From Caldithrix sp. (GTDB lineage: Bacteria; Zhuqueibacterota; Zhuqueibacteria; Thermofontimicrobiales; Sulfurfontimicrobiaceae), in assembly GCA_020722815.1 (NCBI GenBank), contig DYKB01000038.1:1-61672 (forward strand): DNA of 61,672 nucleotides, given 5' to 3'. Under the pieces are notes generated by a model that worked only from the letters and a program-made list of their open reading frames with translations, had not been told where the DNA came from and searched no databases. Shown in pieces: positions 34,111-42,975 of the stretch. The number at the start of each line of letters is the position of its first letter. Within the stretch, counting starts at the first letter, position 1. A program made the position numbers and the translations under genes.

Positions 34111-35031
34111 TCACTCGTAAATCGCTTTTCTCAGCTTTTCGATCCACTTCGGAACTGCGGTTGTGGCTTCTTCCTCGCCCTCGTATTCCAGAACCACATA
34201 ACCGCGATAATTCGCCCCGCGCAAGATATCGATGAGTTTTTTCAGATCCGGTGCCGTCTTCTCTTTGCCATCCGGGGTGTAGACATAATCCTTCACCTGG
34301 ACATTCACCGCCAGCGGCGCTATCATTTGCAGTTCGTTGTAGGCATCAGTTCTAAAATTACCCGTATCCAGATTCACACCGAACCAGGGATGATTGCCGA
34401 CTTTATCGCAAATCTTTTTCATCGTTGCGGCCCGTGCCGTAATACCGCCATGGTTTTCCAAGGCCAGAAAAACGCCCTGTTTCGCCGCATATTCCAGCGA
34501 AATTTTAATCGCATCGGCACACCACTCAATAGCATCATCTTCAGACACGCCCTTAGCTGGATTGCCGGCGAAAATTCGGATACAGGGCGCTGAAAAAGCC
34601 TGTGCATAATTAATCCAGAGCTTCACATGATCAATATTTTTATCCCGCTCCGGTCCTGGCGGCAGACAAAATTCATTGCGAATGGCAGTACCGGAGATAT
34701 CCAAGCCTTTCAAAAACGTTTGGCGCTTTAAATGATTCAGAAAATCAGGCGTAATTTTTTCCGGAAAGTAATAGGAGGTCAGTTCGACTGCCTCCAATTG
34801 CAGATCAGCACAAAGATTAATGAAATCATCCAGCGTCATTTTGCCACTGGTCAATTCTTTTCGATATGAATAGGCGGCGCAGCTTAATTTGAATGGCCGT
34901 TTGGCGGCTGGCAGCGGCTTTTCATCTTTACTAAAAAGTAAATTGGAGCTCGCCGTCAGTCCTGCGGCGGTTATTACACCGGTCTGAAAAAATTGCCGGC
35001 GCGATACCAGAGAATCAAATATTTTTTTCAT
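34111..35031 (-). CDS. Tat-exported sugar phosphate isomerase/epimerase-like protein
   Basis: The 306-residue protein starts at an ATG with GAGG six bases before it (the GTG two codons upstream is part of the same site). The twin-arginine signal SRRQFFQTGVITAAGL (Arg11-Arg12) leads into a xylose-isomerase-like TIM barrel. Candidate metal ligands appear in AVELTSYYF, FLALENHGG, WFGVNLDTGNF, VNVQVKDYVY and YVVLEYEGEE. Export in a folded state fits a metal-bound periplasmic enzyme. Similar proteins often lie in sugar-degradation loci, but the neighbours here do not help. Confidence 0.88.
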   Translation of the reverse strand: MKKIFDSLVSRRQFFQTGVITAAGLTASSNLLFSKDEKPLPAAKRPFKLSCAAYSYRKELTSGKMTLDDFINLCADLQLEAVELTSYYFPEKITPDFLNHLKRQTFLKGLDISGTAIRNEFCLPPGPERDKNIDHVKLWINYAQAFSAPCIRIFAGNPAKGVSEDDAIEWCADAIKISLEYAAKQGVFLALENHGGITARAATMKKICDKVGNHPWFGVNLDTGNFRTDAYNELQMIAPLAVNVQVKDYVYTPDGKEKTAPDLKKLIDILRGANYRGYVVLEYEGEEEATTAVPKWIEKLRKAIYE

Positions 35032-35255
35032 AGTCACCTCGATAAAGATTCAACATAACGAATTCAACAACGTTAAGTTCCTGAAATTGAAAACAATAAA
35101 AAAACGCGCACGCACAAAGCCTGCAGAGGAAATCCATCAAAGAAAGCCTGATGATAACATAGTAAAATTTATGAAGCAAATCAGTTTTTTTATCATCCGG
35201 CAGATAGATTATACCGACTTGATTGACCGTCGTAACCGATCAAATCAAATCCTGC

Positions 35256-35389
35256 AAACCTTATTGACCTTCATAACGAATCGTATCCAGCCCCGACAGC
35301 AACCTTATTCGCTTATTTTGTGAAAGCCTCCAAGCTAATAAGGTTGATGCTAGCGGGGGAATCTGGTGTTACTAAGCTGAATAAGGTTT
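35256..35389. repeat. AACCTTATT palindromic element, copy B
   Basis: AAACCTTATTGACCTTCATA at the left and, on the other strand, AAACCTTATTCAGCTTAGTA at the right enclose AACCTTATTCGCTTATTTTG and TAATAAGGTTGATGC. Length and order match copy A at 14662-14797. It lies in the 836-bp gap between divergent genes 34111-35031 and 35868-37133, beside a GTATCC-family element. Confidence 0.75.
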
Positions 35390-35425
35390 TTAATACTGGT
35401 TATTAAATCAAACTAACTTGATTTT

Positions 35426-35538
35426 GTATCCCCTCAAAATAACATGGTATTAGTACCCTTCGACAGGCTCAGGGCACGGTAGCTGCCGTTGGCTGAGCCT
35501 GTCGAAGCCAACTTTACCCCTGAATATTGAGAGGATAC
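35426..35538. mobile_element. MITE-like element, GTATCC family, copy 4
   Basis: The ends read GTATCCCCTCAAAATAACATG and, on the other strand, GTATCCTCTCAATATTCAGG. The core is a perfect 15-bp palindrome (CTTCGACAGGCTCAG and complement) around GGCACGGTAGCTGCCGTTGG. The core sequence also appears at 40480-40498 without the ends, so the core is itself a separate repeat. Confidence 0.65.
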
Positions 35539-35783
35539 TTGATTTTTTTCTCTGCGTCTCTGCGTTTAAAAAGTTATTTCATTTTATCGACTAAACATTG
35601 CAATACAAATCAGGGATCTCCCCCCCCCTCTTTTTATTCACCCGGCCGAAACGATGGCAAAAGTGACGCACCCGACACTTTCCGCCCAGTTGGCCAGAGA
35701 ATAAGTATAATCATTTTTTTGCCTTTTGTAAAGGGAAATTTTACAAAAACGCCGTTTTTTGTCCTCCAAACTCAAAAAAAGCC

Positions 35784-35812
35784 TTGCATTTAGCCGTGCA
35801 CCTGAATATATT
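35784..35812 (+). promoter_or_regulatory. promoter of the S41-like gene
   Basis: TTGCAT at 35784-35789 and TATATT at 35807-35812 have a 17-bp spacer, about 55 bp before the ATG. Confidence 0.55.
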
Positions 35813-35867
35813 AACTTTACTTCCTGGAAAATAGTTTGATGCTGATGAAAATTTTTACGGTAACGGA

Positions 35868-37133
35868 ATGAATGATAAAAGGATTACCAGATTAAGAATT
35901 CTGTTCTTCGTGGTATTGAGTTTACTGACACTTATTGTCTGGTTTCATCTTCACCGCCAGTCAAAAATTCAGACGCTTAAAAATGATATTCAAAAAATTT
36001 CTGCTGTTTTGATGAGTATCAGGGAATATTATGTGGATGATGTCCCGCTGGATCGCGTCATGGGAGGCGGAATCGAAGGAATGCTGGAAAGTCTGGAAGG
36101 CCCCGGCAGTTTTATCAATGACGCGCCAGTTACTCATTTTTTATTGAATGAAACCGCCGATTCATGCAGTATGGGTTTACATGTCATCATTATTGATAAA
36201 CAACCTGTCATTGTGGCAGCTTATCCGGGAAGTCCAGCGGCCAGTTCAGCCCTACCCCCCGGCGCAAAAATCCTGAAAATCGGCGAAAACTCCACCTATA
36301 GTCTTTCCATCAATGAAATCTACCGTGAACTACAGGGGCCGGCCGGAACTGAGGTAAAGCTGCTGATTTATTCGGCGATGGGGAAGCAGCTCAAAAATAT
36401 CACGCTGAAACGCGAAATGATTGCGTCAACCGCTATCATCGAAAAAAAATTACTGAATGATACGACCGCTTACATCCGGCTCGCCAATTTATTAAAAGGA
36501 ACCGCCCGGAATTTAAAAGCCACGTTAGATTCTCTTTCGATGCTGGGAATGAAAAAGTTGAATCTGGATCTCCGATCCAACTCCATCGGCTATCTCGACG
36601 AAGCCCTGCAGATACTGGAGCTTTTCCTCCCCGAAAATCAGGCGCTCCTGAAATTGAAAAACAATTCAAAATCCATCGAGGAATTTAACACCAGAAGTGC
36701 CGGACCCTATCAGACATTGCCATTAGTGATTTTTATCGATCATGGCACTGCTTACTTTGCCGAGGCACTGGCCGGCGTTTTTCAGGATCTGGAACGCGCC
36801 GAAATCGCCGGCGAAGGCAGTTTTGGCCTGGCGAACTGCTTTACCACCTATCAGCTTAATGATAATCGCTATTTAAATCTCGCTTTTGCTGAATTTTTTA
36901 CGCCATCCGGTCGCAGTCCCGGCCGAAAATTCAACGAATTATTTTTCGAGGATATCGTTATCGAATTGGACTCCCTCGCCCCGGACTCCGTTCGCCTTCA
37001 ACGCGGCCAATTTTTGACGACAAAAGGCCGGCCGGTTTTTGCGCATGAGGGAATTGTTCCGGATAAAATCATCGGAATTAAATCGAAGGAATTTCCGAAT
37101 TCTCACTTACATAGCAATTGGATTGCCCCATAA
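35868..37133 (+). CDS. S41 (C-terminal processing) protease homologue lacking catalytic residues
   Basis: The 421-residue protein has an N-terminal membrane anchor (LRILFFVVLSLLTLIVWF), the usual CtpA helical entry (YYVDDVPLDRVMGGGIEGML), a PDZ domain (about 100-185: AAYPGSPAASSALPPGAKIL) and an S41 domain. The nucleophile motif, normally GSASASEI, reads GTAYFAEAL, with Tyr296 for Ser. The lysine motif, normally TFGKG, reads SFGLA, with Leu321 for Lys. The fold appears complete and the frame is intact with a good promoter, so it is an expressed pseudoenzyme candidate rather than a decayed gene. It may bind or regulate an active protease, or serve as a peptide-binding scaffold. Confidence 0.85.
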   Translation: MNDKRITRLRILFFVVLSLLTLIVWFHLHRQSKIQTLKNDIQKISAVLMSIREYYVDDVPLDRVMGGGIEGMLESLEGPGSFINDAPVTHFLLNETADSCSMGLHVIIIDKQPVIVAAYPGSPAASSALPPGAKILKIGENSTYSLSINEIYRELQGPAGTEVKLLIYSAMGKQLKNITLKREMIASTAIIEKKLLNDTTAYIRLANLLKGTARNLKATLDSLSMLGMKKLNLDLRSNSIGYLDEALQILELFLPENQALLKLKNNSKSIEEFNTRSAGPYQTLPLVIFIDHGTAYFAEALAGVFQDLERAEIAGEGSFGLANCFTTYQLNDNRYLNLAFAEFFTPSGRSPGRKFNELFFEDIVIELDSLAPDSVRLQRGQFLTTKGRPVFAHEGIVPDKIIGIKSKEFPNSHLHSNWIAP

Positions 37134-37267
37134 ATTCCCTTCAATCATTAATTCAGTTTGTATTGGGCGTTCTCATACTTATCAAAGGATCTCAATATGA
37201 ATTTTATCAAACTTCCCGAATCATATAATCGCGCATTATTAGCTATCACTTTGCTTATAAAATTTTT

Positions 37268-37354
37268 GACAGGATAACAGGATTGACAGGATGAATTTAT
37301 TTATCAACTAAATTAATTCTGAAAGTTTTATCCAGTCAATTCTATTATCCTGTC
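37268..37354 (+). terminator. ACAGGAT inverted repeat with T-run, possible terminator
   Basis: GACAGGATAACAGGATTGAC pairs well with the complement in CCAGTCAATTCTATTATCC plus TGTC, and ATTTTTTCTTTTG follows on the plus strand. It lies 135 bp after the S41-like stop codon. The same repeat type is at 33239-33302. Confidence 0.5.
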
Positions 37355-37576
37355 ATTTTTTCTTTTGATTGGTTTAAAAACAAATTGCATTGTGAACAGC
37401 ACCTTCGCCTGACGCTAAAGCATCCGGCTAAAATTGAGCAAGCAGCCTGAAGGATGCTTGAGCACCCTTGCCCGATTTTAGCCTGAGGATTTATCCGCAG
37501 GCGATCTGGCGGGCACAACTAACAATTTCAATAGAAATAAAAAAATTTCGTTTCAGTAAAAAAAGATTTCCCCCCT

Positions 37577-37692
37577 GGTTACCAAGCTCCAGCTTGGTAA
37601 CCCGACATTCGAAAAGCTCCAGCTTTTCCTTACTGGTTACCAAGCTCCTGCTTGGTAACCTTATATTCGAAAAGCTCCAGCTTTTCGATTCT
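37577..37692. repeat. two tandem 58-bp palindromic units
   Basis: Each unit is two hairpins in a row: GGTTACCAAGC with its complement around TCCT/TCCA, then GAAAAGCT CCA GCTTTTC. Copies begin at 37577 and 37635. The block is followed by a 165-bp sequence that recurs after the second block. Confidence 0.9.
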
Positions 37693-37850
37693 ACTTGACA
37701 GCGTTTTTATCCCGAAGCAGGAGCCTCTGGAATAATGGATTCCCAGACTGGAGCGTGTAAATCAGGGGGACAGGAATCTGGGAATCAGGTAATAACAGCT
37801 TTTCAGCGTTCCCTGCGGGGCAAATACCCTTTCCTGCAGATCGGAAAGCC
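37686..37850. repeat. 165-bp direct repeat, copy 1 (copy 2 at 38201-38366)
   Basis: It begins CGATTCTACTTGACAGCG and ends CTGCAGATCGGAAAGCC. The second copy differs at a handful of positions (for example GAGCCT/GAACTT and GACTGGAGCG/GGCTGGAGCT). With the palindromic units it forms a higher-order repeat: block of 58-bp units, 165-bp spacer, block, spacer. Copy 2 is followed by further CCCTGC(G/A)(G/A)GCCGG units to about 38425. Confidence 0.85.
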
Positions 37851-37859
37851 CTCCTTACT

Positions 37860-38207
37860 GGTTACCAAGCTCCTGCTTGGTAACCTTATATTCGAAAAGC
37901 TCCAGCTTTTCCTTACTGGTTACCAAGCTCCAGCTTGGTAACCCGACATTCGAAAAGCTCCAGCTTTTCCTTACTGGTTACCAAGCTCCTGCTTGGTAAC
38001 CTTATATTCGAAAAGCTCCAGCTTTTCCTTACTGGTTACCAAGCTCCTGCTTGGTAACCTTATATTCGAAAAGCTCCAGCTTTTCCTTACTGGTTACCAA
38101 GCTCCTGCTTGGTAACCTTATATTCGAAAAGCTCCAGCTTTTCCTTACTGGTTACCAAGCTCCTGCTTGGTAACCTTATATTCAAAAAGCTCCAGCTTTT
38201 CGATTCT
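37860..38207. repeat. six tandem 58-bp palindromic units
   Basis: Units begin at 37860, 37918, 37976, 38034, 38092 and 38150, an exact 58-bp period. Four kinds of difference are seen between copies; one unit has CCCGACATT in place of CTTATATT, as does the first unit of the block at 37577. The gap 37134-38538 contains no gene. Identity between units is high enough that copy number may vary between strains or be wrong in an assembly. Confidence 0.92.
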
Positions 38208-38538
38208 ACTTGACAGCGTTTTTATCCCGAAGCAGGAACTTCTGGAATAATGGATTCCCAGGCTGGAGCTTTGTAAATCAGGAGAACAGGATCCTGGAAA
38301 TCAGGTAATAACAGCTTTTTAGCGTTCCCTGCGGGGCAAATACCCTTTCCTGCAGATCGGAAAGCCTTCCTGCGGGCCGGTGACCCTCCCTGCAAGCCGG
38401 GAACCTGTCCTGCAGGCCTGTAGACCATAGTCGGAACTTCAGACGACCGGGATCGGAAAAGCTGTATCAATAAAATGAGTGAAAATTGGTCAAATCCGTT
38501 CAATCTGTATTCCATAATAAAAACAAAAAGGAGCCATC

Positions 38539-40392
38539 ATGACTCAAAAAATAATGCTGCTGTTACTTCTGACAATCACTCATCTGTCACTCAACGGAGC
38601 CGCTATGCCCAAAAAACAAAATTTCCCCAAATCCATCCAGCCCGGCGGCGACCTGGCCAGACGAATTGAACTAACCGTTCGCCGTTTACAAAGTCACCCC
38701 TTCGATATCGATCTTATCATGCAGGACGTTGCCCGGATTCCCGAAAAAAAGCGCCGGTTTGAAGAGTACGAAGGTGACATCTCTGGCCGGGTGCTGGGCG
38801 CGTGGAGCTATCTGGCGCGATTAAGAGGCGAACGACCGACAAAACTGGATTCAATTGCTGAAAAAATCCTCACATATCAAAATCCCGACGGATATTTTGG
38901 CCAAAATCAACAAAGCATCGGCTGGGACTTCTGGGGACGGCAAAATTTCGGGCATGGGCGCTTGCTGGTGGGATTGATTCAAAATTACTGGCGCACGCAC
39001 GATCCGCGTTATTTAATATCCGCCGAAAAACTGGGGGACTATTTTGTCAACACCATCCCCAAATGGACCACCGGGCATCCGAATAATCCCTACACCAAAA
39101 CCGGCGCCCTGAACTGGCAAAATGGCATCGAAGTTCGCCAGCACTTTGTGAAAACCCACCAGACCAGCGTGCTGGAAGGTTTGATGATGTTGTATGAAGC
39201 TTCCGGTCAGAAGCGTTATTTAAAAGCGGGCGAAAAAGTCGCCGAATTAATTCCGGAATATAGACAATATCATTCCCATTCTTTCCTCAATTCGCTGGTT
39301 GGACTGGCCATGTTGTATCGGCATACGGGCGAATCCCGCTATTTTGACCGGCTCCTGAAAGAATACTGGCAAAACATCCTGCCCCACAGCCGCCAGCCGG
39401 ATGGCGCGGTTTGTGAATTCTATCCTGCAGACCAGCGAACCGAAGGCTGCTCCATCGTGGACTGGATTCGCCTGAATCTGCAGCTATGGCAATTGACCGG
39501 CAAGCCCGTTTATCTGGATGAGGCGGAAAAGTCCTGGCTGAACGGTCTGAACTTTCATCAAACCGCGAATGGGGCATTCGGCCACGCGGTTTTAAGTCCC
39601 GCTGGCTACGAAGCGCCCTATTCCGAAGCCTGGTGGTGCTGTCTCATGCATGGTTTGTACGCTTACACGGAAATTCTGAACTATTCGCTGGTGAGTGAAG
39701 CCGATAAATTATGGATTAATTTCTTTTTCCCCTTTGAAAGCGAAATCAGGCTCCAAAATAATATTGTAAAGGTTCAGATGAAGACTTCATATCCCGAAAA
39801 TGGCGATATCAGGCTCAGTTTGAAGATGGACAAACTGGTTCAGGCTACGATTTTTCTGCGTCTTCCCCACTGGCTAAACAAATGGGAAATTTTGATTAAT
39901 GATGTGGCGCAGAATGTTCAACTAGTGGCGGGCTATCTGCCCATCACGCGGCTCTGGCGGTCAGATGATGTTATTAATTTCAAATTCAATATGTCGCTCC
40001 GAATCGAGGATCAGCAGGGCAATAATTTATTAACGCAGCGGCATTTGGGTGATTATTTTCATCCGGGCTACTTCTTTCATGGGCCATTGCTCCTGGGGGC
40101 TGATTTAAAATGGAATCACAAATTCCCAGAGCGAATTTTATTCGATTCAAAGGCCGATTATCACGAAAAAACAGACGTTCAAAGCGATTCAAATCCATTT
40201 TCAATACCGGCGGCGCATTACAAAATCCCGGCCATTTATCAAAATGAACTAAATTCTGTTACCCTGGTACCCATATCTGAACAGACGGGCTATGATGTCT
40301 GGACGGACGAATGGCGGAAATTCATCAGAAATGGTGAGGAGCCGATTGAGCGGGTGCCGGTGCAGATGAAGCAGAGGGTGAATATTAAATAA
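38539..40392 (+). CDS. GH127/DUF1680-like glycoside hydrolase, exported
   Basis: The 617-residue protein has a signal peptide (MTQKIMLLLLLTITHLSLNGA) and an alpha/alpha-barrel domain with GRVLGAWSYLARLRG, PDGYFG, FGHGRLLVGLIQNYWRT and RYLKAGEKVAELI. The Glu-x-Cys motif EGC (Glu302, Cys304) and the Cys-Cys pair in AWWCCLMHG (Cys367-368) match the zinc/cysteine nucleophile site of GH127 beta-L-arabinofuranosidases. A beta-sandwich C-terminal part follows. Likely substrate: arabinose-containing or related plant or microbial polysaccharide (inferred from family). A sulfatase fragment lies just downstream. Confidence 0.82.
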   Translation: MTQKIMLLLLLTITHLSLNGAAMPKKQNFPKSIQPGGDLARRIELTVRRLQSHPFDIDLIMQDVARIPEKKRRFEEYEGDISGRVLGAWSYLARLRGERPTKLDSIAEKILTYQNPDGYFGQNQQSIGWDFWGRQNFGHGRLLVGLIQNYWRTHDPRYLISAEKLGDYFVNTIPKWTTGHPNNPYTKTGALNWQNGIEVRQHFVKTHQTSVLEGLMMLYEASGQKRYLKAGEKVAELIPEYRQYHSHSFLNSLVGLAMLYRHTGESRYFDRLLKEYWQNILPHSRQPDGAVCEFYPADQRTEGCSIVDWIRLNLQLWQLTGKPVYLDEAEKSWLNGLNFHQTANGAFGHAVLSPAGYEAPYSEAWWCCLMHGLYAYTEILNYSLVSEADKLWINFFFPFESEIRLQNNIVKVQMKTSYPENGDIRLSLKMDKLVQATIFLRLPHWLNKWEILINDVAQNVQLVAGYLPITRLWRSDDVINFKFNMSLRIEDQQGNNLLTQRHLGDYFHPGYFFHGPLLLGADLKWNHKFPERILFDSKADYHEKTDVQSDSNPFSIPAAHYKIPAIYQNELNSVTLVPISEQTGYDVWTDEWRKFIRNGEEPIERVPVQMKQRVNIK

Positions 40393-40396
40393 CCCG

Positions 40397-40557
40397 GCGG
40401 GAGGTTTAATTTAGATTGACAGGATGCACGAACTCAAACTTCCCGCAGGGTTCACGGTTGAGAGGAAACGAAAATTGCCCTTCGACAGGCTCAGGGCACG
40501 CCCCCTGCGGGAGGTTTAATCTTAGATTTATAGAATGTACGTAAGCAAACCTCCCGC
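40397..40557. repeat. GCGGGAGGTTT...AAACTTCCCGC hairpins, two direct copies
   Basis: Copy 1 (40397-40446) and copy 2 (40507-40557) each start GCGGGAGGTTTAAT, carry TTAGATT(G/T)A(C/T)AG(G/A)AT and end in the complement (A)CTTCCCGC or CCTCCCGC. Between them is the CCTTCGACAGGCTCAGGGC motif that also forms the core of the element at 35426. Confidence 0.7.
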
Positions 40558-40584
40558 AGAGTATAGCCGTCTTTATTCGACTAC

Positions 40585-40791
40585 AAGGGGAAAATTCCAA
40601 AATCAGAAGGAGTTGTCACAAATCATTATAAATATCTTCGATATACTGAAACCAATCCGGTTTACGAGGAGTTATATAATTTAAGTGCTGATCCTTATGA
40701 AGAAACAAATTTAATCGCGCTGACTCAATATCAAAAGATAGTTGACGAGTTCAGGAAAAGATGGGATGCGTATTGTGTTAGCTTGCGATAA
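40585..40791 (+). pseudogene. C-terminal fragment of an arylsulfatase
   Basis: The open frame reads KIPKSEGVVTNHYKYLRY, then TNPVYEELYNLSADPYEETN, then LIALTQYQKIVDEFRKRWDAY and a stop. This is the conserved end of formylglycine sulfatases (tyrosine-rich strand, EELYNL..DP.E..NL). No start codon, no catalytic N-terminal region with the CxPSR motif and no upstream continuation are found; the sequence just upstream is repeat DNA. It lies 192 bp after the GH127-like gene, so a polysaccharide-desulfating gene was probably lost here. Confidence 0.8.
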
Positions 40792-40793
40792 AT

Positions 40794-41645
40794 TTAGTTC
40801 GCAATCCAGCTCACAATATATTCAAAACTCGTCGCCGGAATTTCATCCGGAGATAAAATTTCCCATTTCCCTGTTAATCCCGCTTCCCGGGCGGTCAATT
40901 CAAAGTGACATAAAGCGATGCCGGCATCCAGTCCCTGCATATCCATTTTCATTTTCAACCAATCGTAGGATTTTGACCTTTCCAGAAAAAAATGAAAACG
41001 TTGCTTCTGGCTATCATAAATCACGCGCCAGGGCTGCTTGTTGGAAGCCGAAGGCGCCAGCCGCACCATTTCAAGCGGAATTACATAGGAACCGGCTTCC
41101 TTTTCTGAAAGTGATGTACCCGCCTGGTTGTGGAAAAACAATTCCGCCCAGGCCTTTCGCTTCGCGGAACCGGCGAAAAAGCGGATGGTTTTCTCTTTCA
41201 GGGAACGCGTTTCATGAATAAATCCAACCGGTGATACGGCCGGGATAATTTCATCGGCTTTCAATTCCATTTTTGAAGCAAATTCTGAGCGATGCAGCGT
41301 TCCTCCCAACCAGCAGGTTCCCAATCCCAGATCAGTGATATAAAGAATCAATTTTTCAAAAATAAAACCATAATCCACAAAGCATTTTTCGTCCTTTTGA
41401 ATTGCGCCGGCCAGAAAAGCTGAAGCACCAGTGATAAATCCATAGGTACCAATTTTTTCATTCGGTGCCAGGTCTAAATTTTCAAGGACATGAAAACGGG
41501 ATCTGCCGCCAAACGGGCCAACACTATTTTCACGCGTATACGATAAAATTTTATCGCTAATCCATGCTGGAATAGCCTGATTTTTATAAGTCCGGCAGGA
41601 AAATCGCTGACGAATTATTTCGTTCACCGGTTTGGATAATTCCAC
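40794..41645 (-). CDS. nitroreductase family protein (TM1586-like)
   Basis: The 283-residue protein begins at a GTG with AGAAAGGA upstream. FMN-binding features are IIRQRFSCRTYKNQAIP near the N-terminus, LGLGTCWLGGTLHRSEFA in the middle and RLAPSASNKQPWRVIY in the second half. The two related halves fit the fused, putative TM nitroreductase family (PF14512). The electron acceptor is unknown. Convergent with the sulfatase fragment. Confidence 0.85.
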   Translation of the reverse strand: MELSKPVNEIIRQRFSCRTYKNQAIPAWISDKILSYTRENSVGPFGGRSRFHVLENLDLAPNEKIGTYGFITGASAFLAGAIQKDEKCFVDYGFIFEKLILYITDLGLGTCWLGGTLHRSEFASKMELKADEIIPAVSPVGFIHETRSLKEKTIRFFAGSAKRKAWAELFFHNQAGTSLSEKEAGSYVIPLEMVRLAPSASNKQPWRVIYDSQKQRFHFFLERSKSYDWLKMKMDMQGLDAGIALCHFELTAREAGLTGKWEILSPDEIPATSFEYIVSWIAN

Positions 41646-42024
41646 GTTTTTTCCTTTCTAAAACTGCTGTGAATTCTTCTCGTTGCATTCTCTTCAATAA
41701 AATTGATTAAACAAATGTAATAAACAGATTGATACTTTAACGAGAAAACAGCTAAAAAGTTTATGCGTTGGGAGATCGACCGGTAAATAATTCAAATAAT
41801 TATCACGCAAAGACGCGAAGACGCAAAGCTTACGCAAAGCGAAACAGCGATACTCATTTTTTGTATTTTTCAGTGGCATCTCCATTCTGTGGCTTGAATT
41901 AATTTTTTATGGATAGTGTTATATTTTATCAAATTCAAACGGCAACTTGAACCAAATTTGCATTCGTGAGTTAAATTTTGTCTTATTTTAATAATTCTCA
42001 TTTCATTTTTGAGGAATATACAAA
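41646..42024. other. intergenic gap with CACGCAAAGACGCGAAGACG repeat
   Basis: Units ATCACGCAAAGACGCGAAGA and CGCAAAGCTTACGCAAAGCG occur at 41802-41841. The remainder is AT-rich; both divergent promoters must lie here, but none is clear. Confidence 0.5.
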
Positions 42025-42975
42025 ATGATCAAAAAAGCCGTGATTACCGCCGCTGGGAAAGGAACCCGTCAATATCCGGCAACGAATTCGGTGCAAAAAG
42101 AACTTTTCCCGCTGGTTGATCGGGATGGGATAACAAAACCAATTATTCAAATCATTGCCGAAGAGGCTGTTCAGGCCGGTATTGAAGAAATTTGTATTAT
42201 CGTTCAACCAGATGCCGCAAAAATTTTTCAAAACCACTTCGTTGGATTAAACTACGAAGAAAAAACCGCCTTCCATAACAACGAATGGGCGATTGAACAG
42301 TCAGGACTTCTTGAGAAACTTCAAGGCTGTATCACCTATCTGGAACAGAAAGAACCGAAAGGATATGGGCACGCGGTTTATTGCGCGCGTGAGTTTGTGG
42401 GAAATGAGCCTTTTCTGCTAATGCTGGGAGATCATGTCTATATTTCAAACACTTCTCAATCCTCTATGACTCAACTTTTACAGAATTATGAAAAATTTCG
42501 GAGTACTATCTATGGCGTTCAAAAAACACCCGCATCGCAGCTTCATCTTTACGGCACGGTGGCTGGAGAACCAATAATTGACCTCCCAAACGCCTATCGA
42601 TTAACAAAAGTGGTTGAAAAGCCGGAAATTACTAATGCTCAAAAAAATTTCAGGATATCAAATTTACCGCCAGATACTTTTCTGACTTTATTCGGTATTC
42701 AAATTATGACACCGGCTATTTTTGAAATTTTGGAAAAACAGATTCAACATCCTGCTTCTTTCACGGGCGAGATTGAAATGGCACCTGCTCAATCAGAACT
42801 CTGTGAACGGGAAACTGTTATCGGTCTGGAGATAGATGGCAAACGTCTGGAAATCGGAACTCCCCTGGGTTATCTTGAAACGCAGATTTCACTGGCGATG
42901 AATGGGGTATTCGCTCATGATTTAACAAAATATTTTAAATCCAAACGAGGCTGGAGTGAACCAAATGGAAATTAA
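42025..42975 (+). CDS. galU: UTP-glucose-1-phosphate uridylyltransferase family protein
   Basis: The 316-residue nucleotidyltransferase has the GalU signature KAVITAAGKGTRQYPATNSV, KELFPLVDRDGITKPIIQI and EEAVQAGIEEICIIV, then LMLGDHVYIS (metal-binding Asp), KVVEKP and MTPAIFEIL. It makes UDP-glucose or a related activated sugar for envelope polysaccharides. A short insertion (RDG between LVD and ITKP) departs from typical GalU, so another NDP-sugar is possible. Its stop lies inside the following thioesterase gene. Confidence 0.85.
   Translation: MIKKAVITAAGKGTRQYPATNSVQKELFPLVDRDGITKPIIQIIAEEAVQAGIEEICIIVQPDAAKIFQNHFVGLNYEEKTAFHNNEWAIEQSGLLEKLQGCITYLEQKEPKGYGHAVYCAREFVGNEPFLLMLGDHVYISNTSQSSMTQLLQNYEKFRSTIYGVQKTPASQLHLYGTVAGEPIIDLPNAYRLTKVVEKPEITNAQKNFRISNLPPDTFLTLFGIQIMTPAIFEILEKQIQHPASFTGEIEMAPAQSELCERETVIGLEIDGKRLEIGTPLGYLETQISLAMNGVFAHDLTKYFKSKRGWSEPNGN

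Noticed and set aside
35527..35793. Plus-strand open frame in the gap before the S41-like gene
   Set aside because: It begins in a MITE-like element and runs through low-complexity DNA; no family resemblance and no ribosome site.
37735..37941. Open frames inside the tandem 58-bp repeat region (also 37468-37698 and 38222-38515)
   Set aside because: They are translations of palindromic repeat units (LVTKLLLGNLIFEKLQL) and have no gene-like features.
37577..38207. CRISPR array
   Set aside because: The 58-bp units are contiguous with no unique spacers and no cas genes are present.
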